A stretch of 64,000 nucleotides of DNA from Streptomyces capitiformicae (GCF_002214185.1 NZ_CP022161.1:8997486-9061485), one strand, 5' to 3'; shown: positions 25,089 through 34,240, counted from the first letter of the stretch. Made by a program: numbers and translations. Notes: a model not told the origin generated them from the sequence alone.

Positions 25089-25439
25089 GTGCTGGAGATG
25101 ACGCGTGACAGGTTCGAAGAACTGGTGAGTGAGGCCCTGGACCAGATCCCGCCTGAGCTGGCGCGGGTGATGGACAACGTGGCCGTGTTCGTCGAGGACG
25201 AACCGCCCGCCGACGACCCCGAGCTACTGGGCCTGTACGAGGGGACCCCGCTCACGGAACGCGGGGAGTGGTACGCCGGAGTTCTCCCCGACCGGATCAC
25301 GATCTACCGGGGCCCGACACTGCGCTACTGCGAGACGCCGGAAGACGTGGTGCACGAGGTGGCCGTGACGGTCGTCCACGAGGTGGCGCACCACTTCGGC
25401 ATCGAGGACGCGCGGCTCCACGAACTGGGCTGGGGCTGA
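25089..25439 (+). CDS. Small zincin-like metallopeptidase family protein
   Basis: Minimal metallopeptidase-fold protein of 116 residues of the possible-metallopeptidase (Zincin_1) family widespread in actinobacteria. The zinc motif HEVAHHFGIEDARLHELGW at the C terminus contains HExxH (H97, E98, H101) and a downstream Asp as the third ligand. The N-terminal part, FEELVSEALDQIPPELARVM, is the usual helix, and GLYEGTPLTERGEWY is a conserved loop. GTG 25089 is used. The biological substrate is not established for this family. Confidence 0.88.
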   Translation: MLEMTRDRFEELVSEALDQIPPELARVMDNVAVFVEDEPPADDPELLGLYEGTPLTERGEWYAGVLPDRITIYRGPTLRYCETPEDVVHEVAVTVVHEVAHHFGIEDARLHELGWG

Positions 25440-25589
25440 CCTCCCGGCGTCCCGGAGGCCCCCTCACCCCTTGACCAGGGGCGATATCTGGACTTCCCCA
25501 CCCAAGGAAGTTCCAGCACCCGCCCCCATGGAAGTTCCCGCACCCCACCCCGTCGCATATCGACCCCCGCCCCTGGGCATACGGGACCA

Positions 25590-27275
25590 ATGGCCGTCCG
25601 TACGCCCCTGCGCCGCGCCCGCCAAGCCATGCCCCGCCAAGCCATGCCCCGCCAAGCCATGTCCCGAGCCCTCCGAGCCCTGACCCCCCGTGCCCTGGCC
25701 CGCCACTACCGCTCCCGGCACCCGCACCCGACCGCCGAGCTGGTCCACCACCCCCACCCCTGGGCCCGCGCCCTCGGCCTGGTGACCGTCGTACTGATCG
25801 GCGCCTGGCTCGGTCTGCTGATCGTGGGCAACGTACGCACCCCGGTCGGCCCCATGAACACCACGATGACCCTCCGCCCGTCCGTCACCGGCGGCACGAA
25901 GATCAACGTCTCCCCGCTCGGCGCCCTGGAACTGCGCAGCCACAACGCCCCCGTACGCCTGGACGTGAACGTCGACCAGCTCGACCCGGAACGCGCCCAG
26001 GCCCTGGTCGACCACCCGGAGCGGATCTCCGGCCTGCAGGACGAGATCGCCTCCGACGTACAGCACGGCACCCTGGACCTGGCCGTACGCTCGGGCGTCG
26101 CCGTCGTCTCCGGGGCCACCGCCCTCGGCCTCGCCGTCTACCGCCGCCCCCGCCGCGCTCTGGCCGCCGGCGGCCTCGCCCTGGCCCTCCTCACCGCCTC
26201 CGGCGGCGCGGCGGCCGCCACCTGGAACCCGAACTCGGTCCTGGAGCCGAAGTTCTCCGGGCTGCTCTCCTCCGCGCCCTCCCTCGTCGGCAACGCACGC
26301 AGCATCGTCACCGAGTTCGACGTCTACCAGCAGGAATTGGCGCGCCTGGTGACGAACGTGACCAAGCTGTACGACGCCACGTCCACCCTCCCCGCGTACC
26401 AGCCGGACCCGACGACCATCCGCGTCCTGCACGTCTCCGACATCCACCTCAACCCGGCGAGCTGGAAGATCATCGCCTCGTTGGTGGAGCAGTACGAGAT
26501 CAACGTCATCGTCGACTCCGGCGACACCATGGACCACGGCTCCGCCGCCGAGAACGGCTTCCTCGACCCGATCGCCGACCTCGGGGCGCCGTACGTCTGG
26601 GTGCGCGGCAACCACGACTCACGGGAGACCCAGCGGTATCTGGAGGGCATCGACAACGCCCACGTCCTCGACGAGGGGCGGGCGGTGACCGTGGGCGGCC
26701 TGCGCTTCGCCGGGATGGGGGACCCGCAGTTCACCCCCGACCGCTCGGGCGACAAGGAGAACCTCCCCTCGGAGGAGACGGCCGGGCAGCGCCTGGCCGA
26801 CGCTCTGCGCGCCCAGAAGGCGGCCGGCACCCCCGTGGACATCGCCATCGCCCACAACCCGGACGCCGCCCGCGAGACGGACGGCCAGGTCCCCCTCGTC
26901 CTCGCCGGGCATCTGCACCACTCGGAGATGGAGATCCTGGACAAGGGCACCCGCCTGCGCATCGAGGGCTCCACCGGCGGCAGCGGCCTGCGCGCGCTGG
27001 AAGGGCAGTACCCCGACCCGATCGAGACCTCGGTCCTCTACCTCGACCGTGACACCCACCGCCTCCAGGCGTGGGACGAGATCAAACTCGGCGGCCTGGG
27101 CCTGACGACCGCCGAGGTCAGCCGCCACCTGCCGAAGGAGAACCAGCCGGGAGCCACCCCCGACGACGACCTCTCCCCGTCTCCCTCGGGAAACACGTCA
27201 ACCAGCAGGTCCCCGCGTGGGTCCTCCAACGGGTCTCCGAGCACGTCAACCGGCGTACCCCCCGGCGCCCCGTAA
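25590..27275 (+). CDS. Membrane-anchored metallophosphoesterase
   Basis: Calcineurin-like phosphoesterase of about 561 residues with an N-terminal membrane region (VTVVLIGAWLGLLIVGN and a second pair around 170-215) and a C-terminal catalytic domain. Metal-binding motifs are VSDIHLNP (about 283), DSGDTMDHG, VRGNHDSRET, AHNPDAA and AGHLHHSEMEI, all intact. The start is ambiguous because a 15-bp repeat (GCCATGCCCCGCCAA) duplicates in-frame ATGs in the first 30 codons; ATG 25590 is the longest. It ends with a Pro/Ser/Thr-rich tail. It precedes the tRNA cluster on the same strand. The substrate is unknown. Confidence 0.87.
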   Translation: MAVRTPLRRARQAMPRQAMPRQAMSRALRALTPRALARHYRSRHPHPTAELVHHPHPWARALGLVTVVLIGAWLGLLIVGNVRTPVGPMNTTMTLRPSVTGGTKINVSPLGALELRSHNAPVRLDVNVDQLDPERAQALVDHPERISGLQDEIASDVQHGTLDLAVRSGVAVVSGATALGLAVYRRPRRALAAGGLALALLTASGGAAAATWNPNSVLEPKFSGLLSSAPSLVGNARSIVTEFDVYQQELARLVTNVTKLYDATSTLPAYQPDPTTIRVLHVSDIHLNPASWKIIASLVEQYEINVIVDSGDTMDHGSAAENGFLDPIADLGAPYVWVRGNHDSRETQRYLEGIDNAHVLDEGRAVTVGGLRFAGMGDPQFTPDRSGDKENLPSEETAGQRLADALRAQKAAGTPVDIAIAHNPDAARETDGQVPLVLAGHLHHSEMEILDKGTRLRIEGSTGGSGLRALEGQYPDPIETSVLYLDRDTHRLQAWDEIKLGGLGLTTAEVSRHLPKENQPGATPDDDLSPSPSGNTSTSRSPRGSSNGSPSTSTGVPPGAP

Positions 27276-27355
27276 ACCGTTTTGGCGATACCTCCCGCCA
27301 TCCCATATGCTTCTCACGTCCCCGACGCGCTGAGAAGCGCCCAGGCGGGCCGATA

Positions 27356-27428
27356 GCCCTCATCGTCTAGCGGCCTAGGACGCCGCCCTTTCAAGGCGGT
27401 AGCACGGGTTCGAATCCCGTTGGGGGCA
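27356..27428 (+). tRNA. tRNA-Glu(TTC)
   Basis: Acceptor GCCCTCA with TGGGGGC, D arm CGTCTAGCGGCCTAGGACG, anticodon stem CCGCC/GGCGG with loop CTTTCAA (TTC), T arm CGGGTTCGAATCCCG, discriminator A. Confidence 0.95.
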
Positions 27429-27464
27429 CGCAACACCGTGTGCGACACTGTCGTACGCACGCTA

Positions 27465-27539
27465 GGTCCTGTGGAGCAGTTTGGAGTGCTCGCCACCCTG
27501 TCAAGGTGGAGGCCGCGGGTTCAAATCCCGTCAGGACCG
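27465..27539 (+). tRNA. tRNA-Asp(GTC), copy 1
   Basis: Acceptor GGTCCTG with CAGGACC, anticodon stem CCACC/GGTGG with loop CTGTCAA (GTC), T arm GCGGGTTCAAATCCCGT. An identical gene lies at 33579-33653. Confidence 0.95.
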
Positions 27540-27550
27540 CTGAGGTTACA

Positions 27551-27566
27551 TGTTTCACGTGAAACC
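27551..27566. other. parS centromere-like site (ParB binding)
   Basis: TGTTTCACGTGAAACC contains the perfect 14-bp palindrome GTTTCACGTGAAAC, the parS core bound by ParB in Streptomyces and most bacteria; only the last base differs from the 16-bp consensus. It sits in the 31-bp gap between tRNA-Asp and tRNA-Phe. In Streptomyces most parS sites cluster around oriC, consistent with the core-genome content here. Confidence 0.9.
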
Positions 27567-27570
27567 TCAC

Positions 27571-27644
27571 GGCTGGGTAGCTCAGTTGGTACGAGCGATC
27601 GCCTGAAAAGCGATAGGTCGCCGGTTCGACCCCGGCCCCAGCCA
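27571..27644 (+). tRNA. tRNA-Phe(GAA)
   Basis: Acceptor GGCTGGG with CCCAGCC, D arm TAGCTCAGTTGGTACGAGC, anticodon stem ATCGC/GCGAT with loop CTGAAAA (GAA), T arm CCGGTTCGACCCCGG, discriminator A. Confidence 0.95.
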
Positions 27645-27650
27645 CATCGC

Positions 27651-27688
27651 ACGAAAACCCCCACCGGGCAGCTGGTGGGGGTTTTCGT
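27651..27688 (+). terminator. Terminator of the tRNA-Glu/Asp/Phe cluster
   Basis: ACGAAAACCCCCACC pairs with GGTGGGGGTTTTCGT; the T-rich right arm gives a good intrinsic terminator. Confidence 0.9.
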
Positions 27689-27749
27689 CGCTCACAGCGA
27701 GCCGAGGCCATATGGGCCAAGGCCGCTCGCCGAGAGCCATGGGGGGTTC

Positions 27750-29384
27750 TTGAGACACATAGCCAGGGGACTCGTGACGGCGGGGGCCGTCCTGTTCTCC
27801 ACACTCGCGATACCGGGCATAGCGCACGCCGCCGCTCCCGTCGTCAAGGAGGCGTCCAGCGACTCGGCCGACTGGTCGGTCATCGACGTACGCCTCAACC
27901 ACGGCAGCGCGATCGGCGAGGACGTCGCGAAGATCACCGCGACGCTCCGGCCCTTGGGCGGCTCCGAGTCGGACGCCCCGGTGGCCACGATCACCGACTT
28001 CACGCAGACGTACTGGGTCAGCTCCTGGGAGGGCGTCTGGTCCTCCCCGCCCGTCCACCTGGACACCCTCGGCGACTACACGATCGACGTCGAGGCCACG
28101 ACCAGCGCGGGCGAGACCACCGTCCAGAAGAGCGCGGGCACACTGCGGTACCGCAAGCAGCCGGTCATCCAGGGCTTCGCCGTCACACCCACCGCGCCGA
28201 CCATCGAGGACAAGAACGTCACGGTCAGCGGTGACATGGTCGTACGCGACCCGAGCACCCGCGCGACCGAGCCGCTTCCGGGCGCCTCCGTGGACCTCAG
28301 GATCGGCCAGCGGATCGAGACGACCACCACCTCGGACGAGAAGGGCCACTTCTCCGTCTCCCGTGAGCTGGAGGAGGGCGGCTGGGCCTGGGCCACGTAC
28401 AACGGCGACCTGGGCTACGCCACGGTCCCCTGGGTGAGCATCGACCCCAAGGCCGCGCCGACCCGCTTCGTCCTCGACAAGACGAGCTTCCACCCCACCG
28501 CGGGCGACAAGATCACGGTCTCCGGCACGCTGCAGTACCAGAGCGGCTCGGAGTGGAAGCCACTGTCCGGCATCCCGCTGGAGATGGACCACAAGAACAG
28601 CAGCACCGTCAACCCGATCGAGGCGACCACGGGCGCCGACGGCCGCTTCAGCTTCGTCGCCAGTCCGTACCAGAAGACCGTGTACGAGGTGGCCTTCCCG
28701 CCGTACCCGTACAACCCCTGGATCCAGCGCACCGCGACCGCCGACGTCTCCGTCGCGGTCACGGCGACCACCAAGTTCCGGGAGTTCACGGCCTCGCTCG
28801 ACAAGTACGCCGAGCTCAGCGTCTCCGGCACCCTCGGGATCGTCGGGGACGACCACAGCGAGCGGGTGAGCGTCGCCATCCAGTACTCGCCGAACGGCAA
28901 GACCGGCTGGACCACCGAGAAGACCGTCAAGACCGGCTTCGACTCGCAGTTCCACACCACCCTGCCGGGATACACGGACGGCTACTGGCGACTGAAGTAC
29001 GCCGGTTCCACCACGTACGACGTCAAGGGCACCACCAGCAGCGCCCTGCGCAAGAACCGGGCCCTGACCCGGATCAAGGACGCGAACGCCTCGCCGGAGC
29101 CGGTTCGCAAGGGCCGGACGATCACCGTCAAGGGCGTGCTCCAGGAGCGCAAGGCCGACACGTCGACCTGGAAGGCGTACGGCGCCAAGAAGGTCCAGAT
29201 CCTCTTCCGGCCCAAGGGCAAGAAGACCTGGTACCTGATGACGACGGTCACCTCGAAGTCCAACGGATCGTTCAGCAAGGGCTTCAAGGCCCAGCAGGAC
29301 GGCACCTGGGTGCCGGTCTTCCTCTACCCCGACAGCAGGCATTTCGTCGGCAGCGGCGCGGAGGACTACGTCGACGTGCGGTGA
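27750..29384 (+). CDS. Large secreted protein with Ig-like/carboxypeptidase-regulatory-like repeats (hypothetical)
   Basis: Exported protein of about 544 residues. The Sec signal peptide RHIARGLVTAGAVLFSTLAI ends near AHAA. The mature part is rich in beta-strand-type repeats, with alternating segments such as TISVSGD-like KNVTVSGDMVVRD, DKITVSGTLQYQSG, ELSVSGTLGI and TITVKGVLQERK, i.e. four or more immunoglobulin-like modules, and a basic C-terminal domain. TTG 27750 is chosen because GGGGGG lies just upstream and the signal peptide begins there; there is no in-frame ATG. The function is not known; an extracellular structural or adhesion role is only a guess. Confidence 0.72.
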   Translation: MRHIARGLVTAGAVLFSTLAIPGIAHAAAPVVKEASSDSADWSVIDVRLNHGSAIGEDVAKITATLRPLGGSESDAPVATITDFTQTYWVSSWEGVWSSPPVHLDTLGDYTIDVEATTSAGETTVQKSAGTLRYRKQPVIQGFAVTPTAPTIEDKNVTVSGDMVVRDPSTRATEPLPGASVDLRIGQRIETTTTSDEKGHFSVSRELEEGGWAWATYNGDLGYATVPWVSIDPKAAPTRFVLDKTSFHPTAGDKITVSGTLQYQSGSEWKPLSGIPLEMDHKNSSTVNPIEATTGADGRFSFVASPYQKTVYEVAFPPYPYNPWIQRTATADVSVAVTATTKFREFTASLDKYAELSVSGTLGIVGDDHSERVSVAIQYSPNGKTGWTTEKTVKTGFDSQFHTTLPGYTDGYWRLKYAGSTTYDVKGTTSSALRKNRALTRIKDANASPEPVRKGRTITVKGVLQERKADTSTWKAYGAKKVQILFRPKGKKTWYLMTTVTSKSNGSFSKGFKAQQDGTWVPVFLYPDSRHFVGSGAEDYVDVR

Positions 29385-29403
29385 CGCACACGACACACAT
29401 GCG

Positions 29404-29437
29404 ACGAGGGGCGGACGCAAAAGCGTTCGCCCCTCGT
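29404..29437 (+). terminator. Hairpin terminator after the secreted protein gene
   Basis: ACGAGGGGCGGACGC pairs with GCGTTCGCCCCTCGT (one G-T) around AAAA, followed by TTTC. Confidence 0.85.
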
Positions 29438-29465
29438 TTCGTCGAGGTGAGATCCTGGGTCCCGT

Positions 29466-32400
29466 ATGTCTACGCCACCTGCCCCCGCCTTCGGCGCCCT
29501 CGCCCCCCGTCTGGCCGAGCTGTCCCTGCGCGACGCGCACCGGCTCGGGCGCAGGCTCGAAGGTGCGCGCAAGATCCGTAAGCCCGAGGCCCGGGCCGCC
29601 GTGCTCGCCGAGATCGAGGCGGAGGTCGCCAAGGGCGAGGCCCGTATGGCCGAGCGCGCCGCGCGCGTGCCGGCCGTCACGTATCCCGAGCAACTGCCCG
29701 TCAGCCAGAAGAAGGACGCGATCGCGGATGCCATCCGCGATCACCAGGTCGTCATCGTCGCGGGTGAGACCGGCTCCGGGAAGACGACCCAGATCCCGAA
29801 GATCTGTATGGAGCTGGGGCGTGGCGTACGCGGCATGATCGGGCACACGCAGCCGAGGAGAATCGCGGCCCGTACCGTCGCCGAGCGCGTGGCGGAAGAG
29901 CTGCGGACTCCCCTCGGCGAGGCCGTCGGCTGGAAGGTCCGGTTCACCGATCAGGTCGACCAGGACGCCACCTTCGTCAAGCTGATGACGGACGGCATCC
30001 TGCTCGCCGAGATCCAGACGGACCGCGAGCTGCGCGCGTACGACACGATCATCATCGACGAGGCCCATGAGCGGTCCCTCAACATCGACTTCCTGCTGGG
30101 TTACCTCGCCCAGTTGTTGCCCAAGCGCCCCGACCTCAAGGTCGTCATCACCTCGGCGACCATCGACCCGGAGCGCTTCTCCCGGCACTTCGGGGACGCG
30201 CCGATCGTCGAGGTCAGCGGCCGTACGTACCCGGTCGAGGTGCGCTATCGGCCCCTCCTCGAAGAGGACTCCGACGACACCGACCGCGACCAGATCACCG
30301 CGATCTGTGACGCCGTCGAGGAGCTCCAGGCCGAGGGCAAGGGCGACATCCTCGTCTTCCTCTCCGGTGAGCGGGAGATCCGTGACACCGCCGACGCGCT
30401 GATCAAGAAGCAGTACCGCTTCACGGAAGTACTCCCTCTCTACGCCCGGCTCTCGCACGCCGAGCAGCATCGCGTCTTCCAGCCGCACACCGGCCGCAGG
30501 ATCGTTCTGGCCACGAACGTCGCCGAGACCTCACTGACCGTCCCCGGCATCAAGTACGTCATCGACCCGGGCTTCGCGCGCATCTCCCGCTACAGCCACC
30601 GCACCAAGGTCCAGCGGCTGCCCATCGAGGCGATCTCCCAGGCCAGCGCCAACCAGCGCAAGGGCCGCTGCGGCCGTACCTCCGACGGTGTCTGCATCCG
30701 CCTGTACAGCGAGGACGACTTCAACGCGCGGCCCGAATTCACCGACGCCGAGATCCTCCGTACGAACCTCGCCTCCGTCATCCTCCAGATGACCGCGGCC
30801 GGCCTCGGCGACATCGAGAAGTTCCCGTTCATCGACCCGCCGGACCATCGCAACATCCGCGACGGTGTTCAGCTCCTCCAGGAGCTCGGTGCGCTGGACC
30901 CGGCCCAGAAGGACGTACGCAAGCGCCTGACCCCGATGGGCCGCAAGCTCTCCCAGCTGCCTGTCGACCCGCGGCTGGCCCGTATGGTCGTGGAGGCCGA
31001 CAAGAACGGCTGTGCCCGCGAGGTCATGGTGATCGCCGCCGCGCTCTCCATCCAGGATCCACGCGAGCGACCCGCCGACAAGCAGACCCAGGCGGACCAG
31101 CAGCACGCCCGCTTCAAGGACGAGTCCTCCGACTTCCTCGCGTTCCTCAACCTCTGGCGGTACGTCCGCGAGCAGCAGAAGGAGCGCGGCTCGTCGTCGT
31201 TCCGCCGGATGTGCAAGCAGGAGTACCTGAACTTCCTGCGCATTCGCGAATGGCAGGACATCTACAGCCAGCTGCGCACGGTCGCCAAGCAGATGGGCAT
31301 CCATCTGAACGAGGACGACGCCCCGGAGCAGCAGGTCCATGTGTCGTTGCTGGCCGGTCTGCTCTCCCACATCGGTATGAAGGACGTGAAGGAGGCCGGG
31401 AGGGAGAGCGGGAGAAACACAGCGGGAGAGGGCGGGAGAAACACAGCGAAGAACGAGTATCTGGGCGCCCGCAACGCCAAGTTCGCGATCTTCCCGGGCT
31501 CGGCCCTCTTCAAGAAACCCCCGCGCTTCGTCATGTCCGCCGAGCTGGTGGAAACGTCGCGACTCTGGGCCCGCGTCAACGCCAAGATCGAGCCCGAGTG
31601 GGTCGAGCCGCTCGCCGAGCACCTCCTCAAGCGGACGTACAGCGAACCGCACTGGGAGAAGGACCAGGCGGCCGTGATGGCGTACGAGAAGGTCACGCTC
31701 TACGGCGTACCGATCGTCGCCCAGCGGAAGGTCAACTTCGGCCGGATCGACCCGGAAGCCAGCCGTGAGCTTTTCATTCGCAACGCACTTGTCGAGGGCG
31801 ACTGGCGTACGCACCACAAGTTCTTCGCCGACAACCGCAAACTCCTCAGCGAGGTCGAGGAGTTGGAGCACCGGGCCCGGCGCCGGGACATCGTGGTCGA
31901 CGACGACACCCTCTTCGACTTCTACGACCAGCGGGTTCCCGAACACGTGGTCTCCGGCGCCCACTTCGACTCCTGGTGGAAGCGCAAGCGGCACGAGCAG
32001 CCCGACTTCCTGGACTTCGAGCGGGAGATGCTCATCCGGGAGTCGGCGGAGGCGGTCACGAAGGCCGACTATCCGGACTCGTGGCGCCAGGGGCAGCTCA
32101 AGTTCCGTGTGACGTACCAGTTCGAGCCGGGCGCGGACGCGGACGGCGTGACCGTCCACATCCCGCTGCAGGTGCTGAACCAGGTCACGGACGAGGGCTT
32201 CGACTGGCAGATCCCGGGCCTGCGGGAGGACGTGGTGACGGAACTGATCCGTTCCCTCCCCAAGCCGATCCGCAGGAACTACGTACCGGCCCCGAACTTC
32301 GCCAAGCGGTTCCTGGACACGGCGGTGCCCCTGCAGGAGCCGCTGGCCGTGACCCTCGCCCGCGAACTGAAGCGCATGGTGGGCGTACCGGTGGCGCCCG

Positions 32401-33467
32401 AGGACTTCGACTGGTCCCGGATCCCCGATCACCTGAAGATCACCTTCCGTATCGTCGACGAACGGCGCCGGAAGCTGGCCGAGGACAAGGATCTGGAGGC
32501 GCTTCGGCTGCAGTTGAAGCCGAAGGCCCGCCAGGCCCTCTCCCAGGCGGCCGCGGCCACCGCGGAACGCCAGGGCGGCGAGTCCCTCGAACGGACGGGC
32601 CTGACGGACTGGACGATCGGCTCCCTCACCCGCGTCTTCGAGACCCGTCGCGCCGGCCAGCCGGTGAAGGCGTACCCCGCGCTCGTCGACGACGGACCGA
32701 AGGCGAACACCGTCTCCGTACGCCTCTTCGACACGGAGGCAGAGCAGCAGGAGGCCATGTGGAAGGGCACCCGTAGGCTCATTCTCCGAAACATTCCGGT
32801 CAACCCTGCGAAGTTCGCGAGCGAAAAGCTGACGAACGCGCAGAAGCTGGCGCTGTCGGCGAATCCGCACGGTTCGATCCAGGCCCTGTTCGACGACTGT
32901 GCGATGGCCGCGGCGGACAAGCTGATCGCCGACTTCGGCGGGCCGGCGTGGGACGAGTCGTCGTACCGCAAGCTGTACGACAAGGTCCGCGCCGAGATCG
33001 TCGGCATGACGGTCCGTACGGTGGGCCAGGTGCAGCAGGTGCTGGCCGCCTGGCAGGCCTGTGAGCGCCGGCTGAAGTCCACGCGCAGCCCTGCCCTCGT
33101 GGCCAACCTCGCGGACGTACGGACGCAGCTGGACGCCCTCGTGAAGCCCGGCTTCGTCACGGAAGCGGGCCTGCGCCGCCTCCCGGACCTGATGCGCTAT
33201 CTGGTGGCGGCCGACCGGCGCCTCCAGCAGATGCCGACCGGCGTCCAGCGGGACACGTCCCGTATGGAGAAGGTCCACGAGATGCGCGACGAGTACGCCT
33301 GGCTGCTGGAACAGCTCCCGCAGGGACGGCCCGTCCCCTCCGCTGTCCTGGAGATCCGCTGGATGATCGAGGAACTGCGGGTCAGCTACTTCGCGCACGC
33401 GCTGGGGACGGCGTACCCGGTCTCCGACAAGCGGATCGTGAAGGCGATCGACGCGCTTGCGCCGTAG
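29466..33467 (+). CDS. hrpA: ATP-dependent RNA helicase HrpA
   Basis: DEAH-box RNA helicase of 1333 residues. The N-terminal helicase core includes Walker A VAGETGSGKTTQIPK, IIIDEAHERSLNIDFLLGYL (DEAH box), SAT in VVITSATIDPERFS, and motif VI QRKGRCGRTSDGVC. The winged-helix/ratchet and OB-fold regions follow, then the long HrpA-specific C-terminal domain (DUF3418-type) ending SDKRIVKAIDALAP. Relative to typical HrpA, a short low-complexity insert rich in ESGRNTA repeats interrupts the segment GMKDVKEAG...NEYLGARN at about residues 640-665, encoded by a tandem duplication near 31399-31450. It is monocistronic. Confidence 0.95.
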   Translation: MSTPPAPAFGALAPRLAELSLRDAHRLGRRLEGARKIRKPEARAAVLAEIEAEVAKGEARMAERAARVPAVTYPEQLPVSQKKDAIADAIRDHQVVIVAGETGSGKTTQIPKICMELGRGVRGMIGHTQPRRIAARTVAERVAEELRTPLGEAVGWKVRFTDQVDQDATFVKLMTDGILLAEIQTDRELRAYDTIIIDEAHERSLNIDFLLGYLAQLLPKRPDLKVVITSATIDPERFSRHFGDAPIVEVSGRTYPVEVRYRPLLEEDSDDTDRDQITAICDAVEELQAEGKGDILVFLSGEREIRDTADALIKKQYRFTEVLPLYARLSHAEQHRVFQPHTGRRIVLATNVAETSLTVPGIKYVIDPGFARISRYSHRTKVQRLPIEAISQASANQRKGRCGRTSDGVCIRLYSEDDFNARPEFTDAEILRTNLASVILQMTAAGLGDIEKFPFIDPPDHRNIRDGVQLLQELGALDPAQKDVRKRLTPMGRKLSQLPVDPRLARMVVEADKNGCAREVMVIAAALSIQDPRERPADKQTQADQQHARFKDESSDFLAFLNLWRYVREQQKERGSSSFRRMCKQEYLNFLRIREWQDIYSQLRTVAKQMGIHLNEDDAPEQQVHVSLLAGLLSHIGMKDVKEAGRESGRNTAGEGGRNTAKNEYLGARNAKFAIFPGSALFKKPPRFVMSAELVETSRLWARVNAKIEPEWVEPLAEHLLKRTYSEPHWEKDQAAVMAYEKVTLYGVPIVAQRKVNFGRIDPEASRELFIRNALVEGDWRTHHKFFADNRKLLSEVEELEHRARRRDIVVDDDTLFDFYDQRVPEHVVSGAHFDSWWKRKRHEQPDFLDFEREMLIRESAEAVTKADYPDSWRQGQLKFRVTYQFEPGADADGVTVHIPLQVLNQVTDEGFDWQIPGLREDVVTELIRSLPKPIRRNYVPAPNFAKRFLDTAVPLQEPLAVTLARELKRMVGVPVAPEDFDWSRIPDHLKITFRIVDERRRKLAEDKDLEALRLQLKPKARQALSQAAAATAERQGGESLERTGLTDWTIGSLTRVFETRRAGQPVKAYPALVDDGPKANTVSVRLFDTEAEQQEAMWKGTRRLILRNIPVNPAKFASEKLTNAQKLALSANPHGSIQALFDDCAMAAADKLIADFGGPAWDESSYRKLYDKVRAEIVGMTVRTVGQVQQVLAAWQACERRLKSTRSPALVANLADVRTQLDALVKPGFVTEAGLRRLPDLMRYLVAADRRLQQMPTGVQRDTSRMEKVHEMRDEYAWLLEQLPQGRPVPSAVLEIRWMIEELRVSYFAHALGTAYPVSDKRIVKAIDALAP

Positions 33468-33578
33468 GCGGTGGCCGGTAACGGGGTCTGTACGCTGGGT
33501 GAGTTCGACCCGGGGGCCGCTGCTCCTGTACAGTCTTTTCTCGCAGGCCAGCGCGGAAAGGCACTGACTGCGAAACCT

Positions 33579-33653
33579 GGTCCTGTGGAGCAGTTTGGAG
33601 TGCTCGCCACCCTGTCAAGGTGGAGGCCGCGGGTTCAAATCCCGTCAGGACCG
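33579..33653 (+). tRNA. tRNA-Asp(GTC), copy 2
   Basis: Sequence identical to the gene at 27465-27539, including loop CTGTCAA (anticodon GTC). Confidence 0.95.
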
Positions 33654-33665
33654 CAGTGATGACGA

Positions 33666-33698
33666 GAGGGCCCGCATCCGAGAAGGATGCGGGCCCTC
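33666..33698 (+). terminator. Terminator of tRNA-Asp copy 2
   Basis: GAGGGCCCGCATCC pairs perfectly with GGATGCGGGCCCTC around GAGAA, followed by TT. Confidence 0.9.
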
Positions 33699-33792
33699 TT
33701 CGCTGTGCGCCGAAGCCGCCCAAGAGCTCGGGGGTGGAGGCGCATTGGCGGGTGCGGGTGGTGTGTGGTTGCTCGCGCAGTTCCCCGCGCCT

Positions 33793-33900
33793 CTGAAAAG
33801 ACAGGGCTGCGCCCCAGTCTTTTCAGCGGCCCGCAGGGTCGTGCTTTCAGGGGCGCGGGGCTGTGACATATGCGGCTCCGCCGCGTGGGCGCGACCAGCA
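33793..33900. repeat. Inverted repeat plus copy of the dispersed GCTCCGCCGCGTGGGCGCGA element
   Basis: CTGAAAAGAC (33793-33802) pairs with GTCTTTTCAG (33817-33826). The adjacent stretch 33850-33898 matches the element at 1896-1950 almost base for base and the inverted copy at 38393-38450. No gene is seen between tRNA-Asp and the DUF6274 gene. Confidence 0.75.
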
Positions 33901-34039
33901 CCCCAACTCACCCGCACCCGCCAACGCAGCCCACCCACCCGAGCTCCCCCGGACCCCAAGCGGAGCGCCGCGGCTCTTGACGGCGTCACATTCCCCCGGT
34001 ACCTCAGGAAACAGGGCTCCACGACCCCGGAGGTGGCAT

Positions 34040-34240
34040 ATGGCGGCGACCGCTCGGCACGAGACCCGCGCACTGCTCCGTGCTCACCTGTCGGCCGCTT
34101 CCTCGTATCGCCACGCGACCCGCCACTGCCCGATCTGCCACCGGCTGTTGCGGCTGGCGTCGGAGCCCGTGGCGGGCGGCGAGGACGGCTCCGAGGGCCC
34201 GGCGGCGGGGGAGAGCCCGGCCATACGACCCAAGGCGTGA
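34040..34240 (+). CDS. DUF6274 family small protein
   Basis: Conserved Streptomyces protein of 66 residues, as I recognise it normally found next to bldC. The core is MAATARHETRALLRAHLSAA followed by SYRHATRHCPICHRLLRLA, where CPIC-H gives a C-x2-C-H cluster that could bind a metal. The Glu/Gly-rich tail is variable. ATG 34040 follows CCGGAGGTGG with ideal spacing. No function is known. Confidence 0.75.
   Translation: MAATARHETRALLRAHLSAASSYRHATRHCPICHRLLRLASEPVAGGEDGSEGPAAGESPAIRPKA

Noticed and set aside
27391..27804. Minus-strand frame containing TGFEPAASTLTGWRALQT
   Set aside because: It is antisense translation of tRNA-Asp, tRNA-Phe and tRNA-Glu; a similar artefact occurs over tRNA-Asp copy 2 at 33382-33723.
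27582..30488. 968-codon minus-strand frame
   Set aside because: It runs antisense through the secreted protein gene and hrpA and over a tRNA; composition is that of a GC shadow.
30531..33398. 955-codon minus-strand frame
   Set aside because: It is a shadow of hrpA, with no start signal or domain.
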